A DNA stretch of 6,938 bases, from positions 1-6,938 of the forward strand of contig JAGXLE010000078.1 in assembly GCA_018334855.1 (NCBI GenBank), written 5' to 3'. Positions 5,567 through 6,938 of this stretch are shown here, in pieces. A program made the position numbers and the translations under genes. The notes below the pieces were generated by a model that did no database searches, was not told where the DNA came from, and saw nothing but the letters and a program-made list of their open reading frames with translations. Within the stretch, counting starts at the first letter, position 1, and the number at the start of each line of letters is the position of its first letter. The DNA comes from Desulfobacterales bacterium (lineage in GTDB: Bacteria > Desulfobacterota > Desulfobacteria > Desulfobacterales > Desulfosalsimonadaceae).

Positions 5567-5962
5567 ATGGAACAGCAAAGCGTTTTTTATGCCACCGGCA
5601 AGCGGAAAACCGCGGTGGCAAGAACCTGGTTGAAGCCCGGGAAAGGCGAAATCATAATAAACAACAAATCGGCAGAAGAGTTTTTCGGGCTTGACGCGGC
5701 ACAGCAGATGCTCATGCAGCCCTTTGAGCTCACGGATACGGTCGGTGAATTCGATGTCAAGATCAATGTGCGCGGCGGCGGTACCATGGGCCAGGCAGGC
5801 GCCATACGGCACGGCATTACCAAGGCGCTTTTCCAGTCCAATCCGGATTTTCGCCAGGCACTGAAAAAGGCCGGATTTGTCAAGCGCGACCCCAGGGCCA
5901 AGGAGCGCAAAAAGTACGGCCAGCCGGGAGCCAGGGCACGCTTTCAGTTTTCCAAGCGCTAA
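5567..5962 (+). CDS. rpsI: 30S ribosomal protein S9
   Basis: S9 belongs to the head of the small ribosomal subunit, and its C-terminal tail reaches the P-site tRNA. The 131 residues (E. coli has 130) include GKRKTAVAR (11-19), [19 protein letters not shown] (66-84), [12 protein letters not shown] (108-119) and the invariant C-terminal SKR (129-131) that contacts tRNA. ATG 5567 gives the family-like start [18 protein letters not shown] three bases earlier is in frame but abuts the GGGGGA ribosome site (5558-5563), which is already rather close to the ATG. It is the second gene of the operon and is followed by a strong terminator. Confidence 0.98.
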   Translation: MEQQSVFYATGKRKTAVARTWLKPGKGEIIINNKSAEEFFGLDAAQQMLMQPFELTDTVGEFDVKINVRGGGTMGQAGAIRHGITKALFQSNPDFRQALKKAGFVKRDPRAKERKKYGQPGARARFQFSKR

Positions 5963-5993
5963 ATTTTTCTTTCCTGCGTATACAGTTTTTTTC

Positions 5994-6033
5994 ACAGGGA
6001 ACAGGAATCCTTTCTTGTTCCCTGTTTCTGTTT
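5994..6033 (+). terminator. Rho-independent terminator of rplM-rpsI
   Basis: A 14-bp stem (ACAGGGAACAGGAA 5994-6007 with TTCTTGTTCCCTGT 6012-6025, one G-T pair) has a TCCT loop and a T-rich tail TTCTGTTT (6026-6033). It starts 31 bp after the rpsI stop and separates the ribosomal operon from the transporter unit. Confidence 0.9.
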
Positions 6034-6057
6034 GATCCCGGCGTGCTTTCATTCTTC

Positions 6058-6086
6058 TTGAAAACAGGCCCGTTATGCGGTATTTT
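6058..6086 (+). promoter_or_regulatory. Candidate sigma70-type promoter of the YejB-like gene
   Basis: TTGAAA (6058-6063), a 17-bp spacer and TATTTT (6081-6086) lie just after the rpsI terminator and 73 bp before the permease ATG. Position and spacing fit a new transcription unit. The leader (about 6093-6158) is rich in short CGGC/GCCG inverted repeats (6106-6135) whose role is unclear. Confidence 0.55.
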
Positions 6087-6158
6087 CCGGGCAACATAAA
6101 TTACGCCGCCAACACGGCGCCATGCCGTATGCCGTAAATTTTCCCGGAACAAGATGTT

Positions 6159-6938
6159 ATGGAACGGCTCGATTATTTTGTAAAACGCCTGCTGCTTATT
6201 TTCCCGACCTTTATCGGCATAACCGTTCTTTGCTTTGCGCTTATTCAGTTTGTGCCCGGCGGTCCGGTGGAGCAGGCCATAATGCAGATGCGCGGCATAG
6301 GAAGCGGTGAGTCCTCGGCCGGTGAAGGCGCTTCTGTAAGCATTTCAGAGAAACAGCGAAAAGAGATTAAATCCTACTACGGGTTTGACAAGCCGATTTA
6401 CGAGCGTTACTGGGACTGGCTGGTGGTCGATAAAATCGGCATGGAGATGAATTCCTACCGGTATCCCAATAAGACGGCCTGGCAGCTTATAAAGGAGCGT
6501 TTCAAGGTTTCGCTTGTTTTCGGGATAACCGGTTTTGTGCTTTCCTACCTTGTGTGCATCCCTTTGGGAATCGTAAAGGCGCTTCGGCATAACGGGGTAT
6601 TTGATTTGGTCTCGAGTATAGCGGTGTTTGTGGGCTATGCCATTCCTCCCTTTGCATTCGGCATGATCCTGAAGATGCTGTTTTGCGGCACAATCGATTC
6701 ATTCTGGGACATTTTTCCGATAGCAGGCTTTCATTCCGAAAACTATGCTCAACTTAGCACAACCGGCAAGATCCAGGATATCTTCATGCACATGTGCCTG
6801 CCTGTTCTGTGTTATATAGTCAGCAATTTCGCGGTACTGACCCTTTTGATGAAAAATTCCCTGATCGAGCAGATAAGCCGGGACTACGTTAGAACCGTTC
6901 TGGCAAAGGGAGGAACCTTTGCCCGGGCGGTGTGGGGC
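6159..6938 (+). CDS. YejB-like peptide ABC transporter permease (5' part)
   Basis: This is an inner-membrane permease of a binding-protein-dependent importer in the DppB/OppB class, most like E. coli YejB of the YejABEF peptide/microcin C importer. The window holds 260 codons without the end; YejB has about 360. The first membrane helix (11-32) runs into the family signature FVPGGPVEQAI (31-41). A periplasmic stretch contains YGFDKPIYERY (74-84). Further helices lie at about 117-139, 151-175 and 209-231, with IPLGIVKAL (134-142) and GYAIPPFAFG (159-168) closely resembling YejB. The cytoplasmic coupling loop starts at DYVRTVLAKGG (242-252), which would contact the ATPase. ATG 6159 has a weak GGAA about 10 nt upstream. 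A yejA-type binding protein is not upstream; yejE- and yejF-type genes are expected beyond the window. Confidence 0.9.
   Translation, partial: MERLDYFVKRLLLIFPTFIGITVLCFALIQFVPGGPVEQAIMQMRGIGSGESSAGEGASVSISEKQRKEIKSYYGFDKPIYERYWDWLVVDKIGMEMNSYRYPNKTAWQLIKERFKVSLVFGITGFVLSYLVCIPLGIVKALRHNGVFDLVSSIAVFVGYAIPPFAFGMILKMLFCGTIDSFWDIFPIAGFHSENYAQLSTTGKIQDIFMHMCLPVLCYIVSNFAVLTLLMKNSLIEQISRDYVRTVLAKGGTFARAVWG

Noticed and set aside
6106..6135. Riboswitch or attenuator before the YejB-like gene
   Set aside because: Several short CGGC/GCCG inverted repeats exist, but they overlap, are 4-5 bp long, and match no riboswitch class I recognise.

Overview
The window looks like chromosomal DNA of a Desulfobacterota (deltaproteobacterial) organism, probably a sulfate-reducer-like member of Desulfobacterales. 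The evidence is the style of the housekeeping proteins, moderate GC, and intergenic space packed with palindromic repeats. I could not search a database, so the taxonomic call is moderate to low confidence.

Layout, left to right. Positions 2-43 may be the last codons of ruvC. A ~215-bp structured repeat (copy 1, 46-260) follows. Next is a 143-bp near-symmetrical palindromic MITE-like element (321-463) flanked by ACTT direct repeats. ruvA (501-1133) and ruvB (1114-2148) overlap by 20 bp and encode the Holliday-junction branch-migration motor. Repeat copy 2 (2144-2354) swallows the ruvB stop codon and ends in the Shine-Dalgarno of the next gene, a SAM hydrolase (DUF62) family protein (2366-3196). 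A convergent CYTH-domain protein (class IV adenylate cyclase / triphosphatase family) lies on the minus strand (3217-3834), and copy 3 of the repeat (3871-4084) sits in its leader. Two well-formed back-to-back sigma70-type promoters (4126-4154 minus, 4173-4201 plus) drive the CYTH gene one way and a decayed PAS-GAF-GGDEF signalling gene (4231-5002) the other way.

The right part is a typical rplM-rpsI ribosomal protein operon (L13 from a TTG start at 5088, S9 at 5567). It is closed by a strong intrinsic terminator (5994-6033). A new transcription unit then starts with a promoter (6058-6086) and a YejB-like peptide ABC transporter permease (from 6159) that runs off the window.

RuvA and RuvB act together in recombination, and L13 and S9 in the ribosome. 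The SAM hydrolase and CYTH genes are convergent neighbours with no evident joint pathway. The most unusual content is non-coding: the three same-orientation structured repeats and the palindromic element, which crowd the gene boundaries of the ruv/DUF62/CYTH segment and probably enter its mRNAs. I found no defence system, CRISPR array, tRNA or rRNA.
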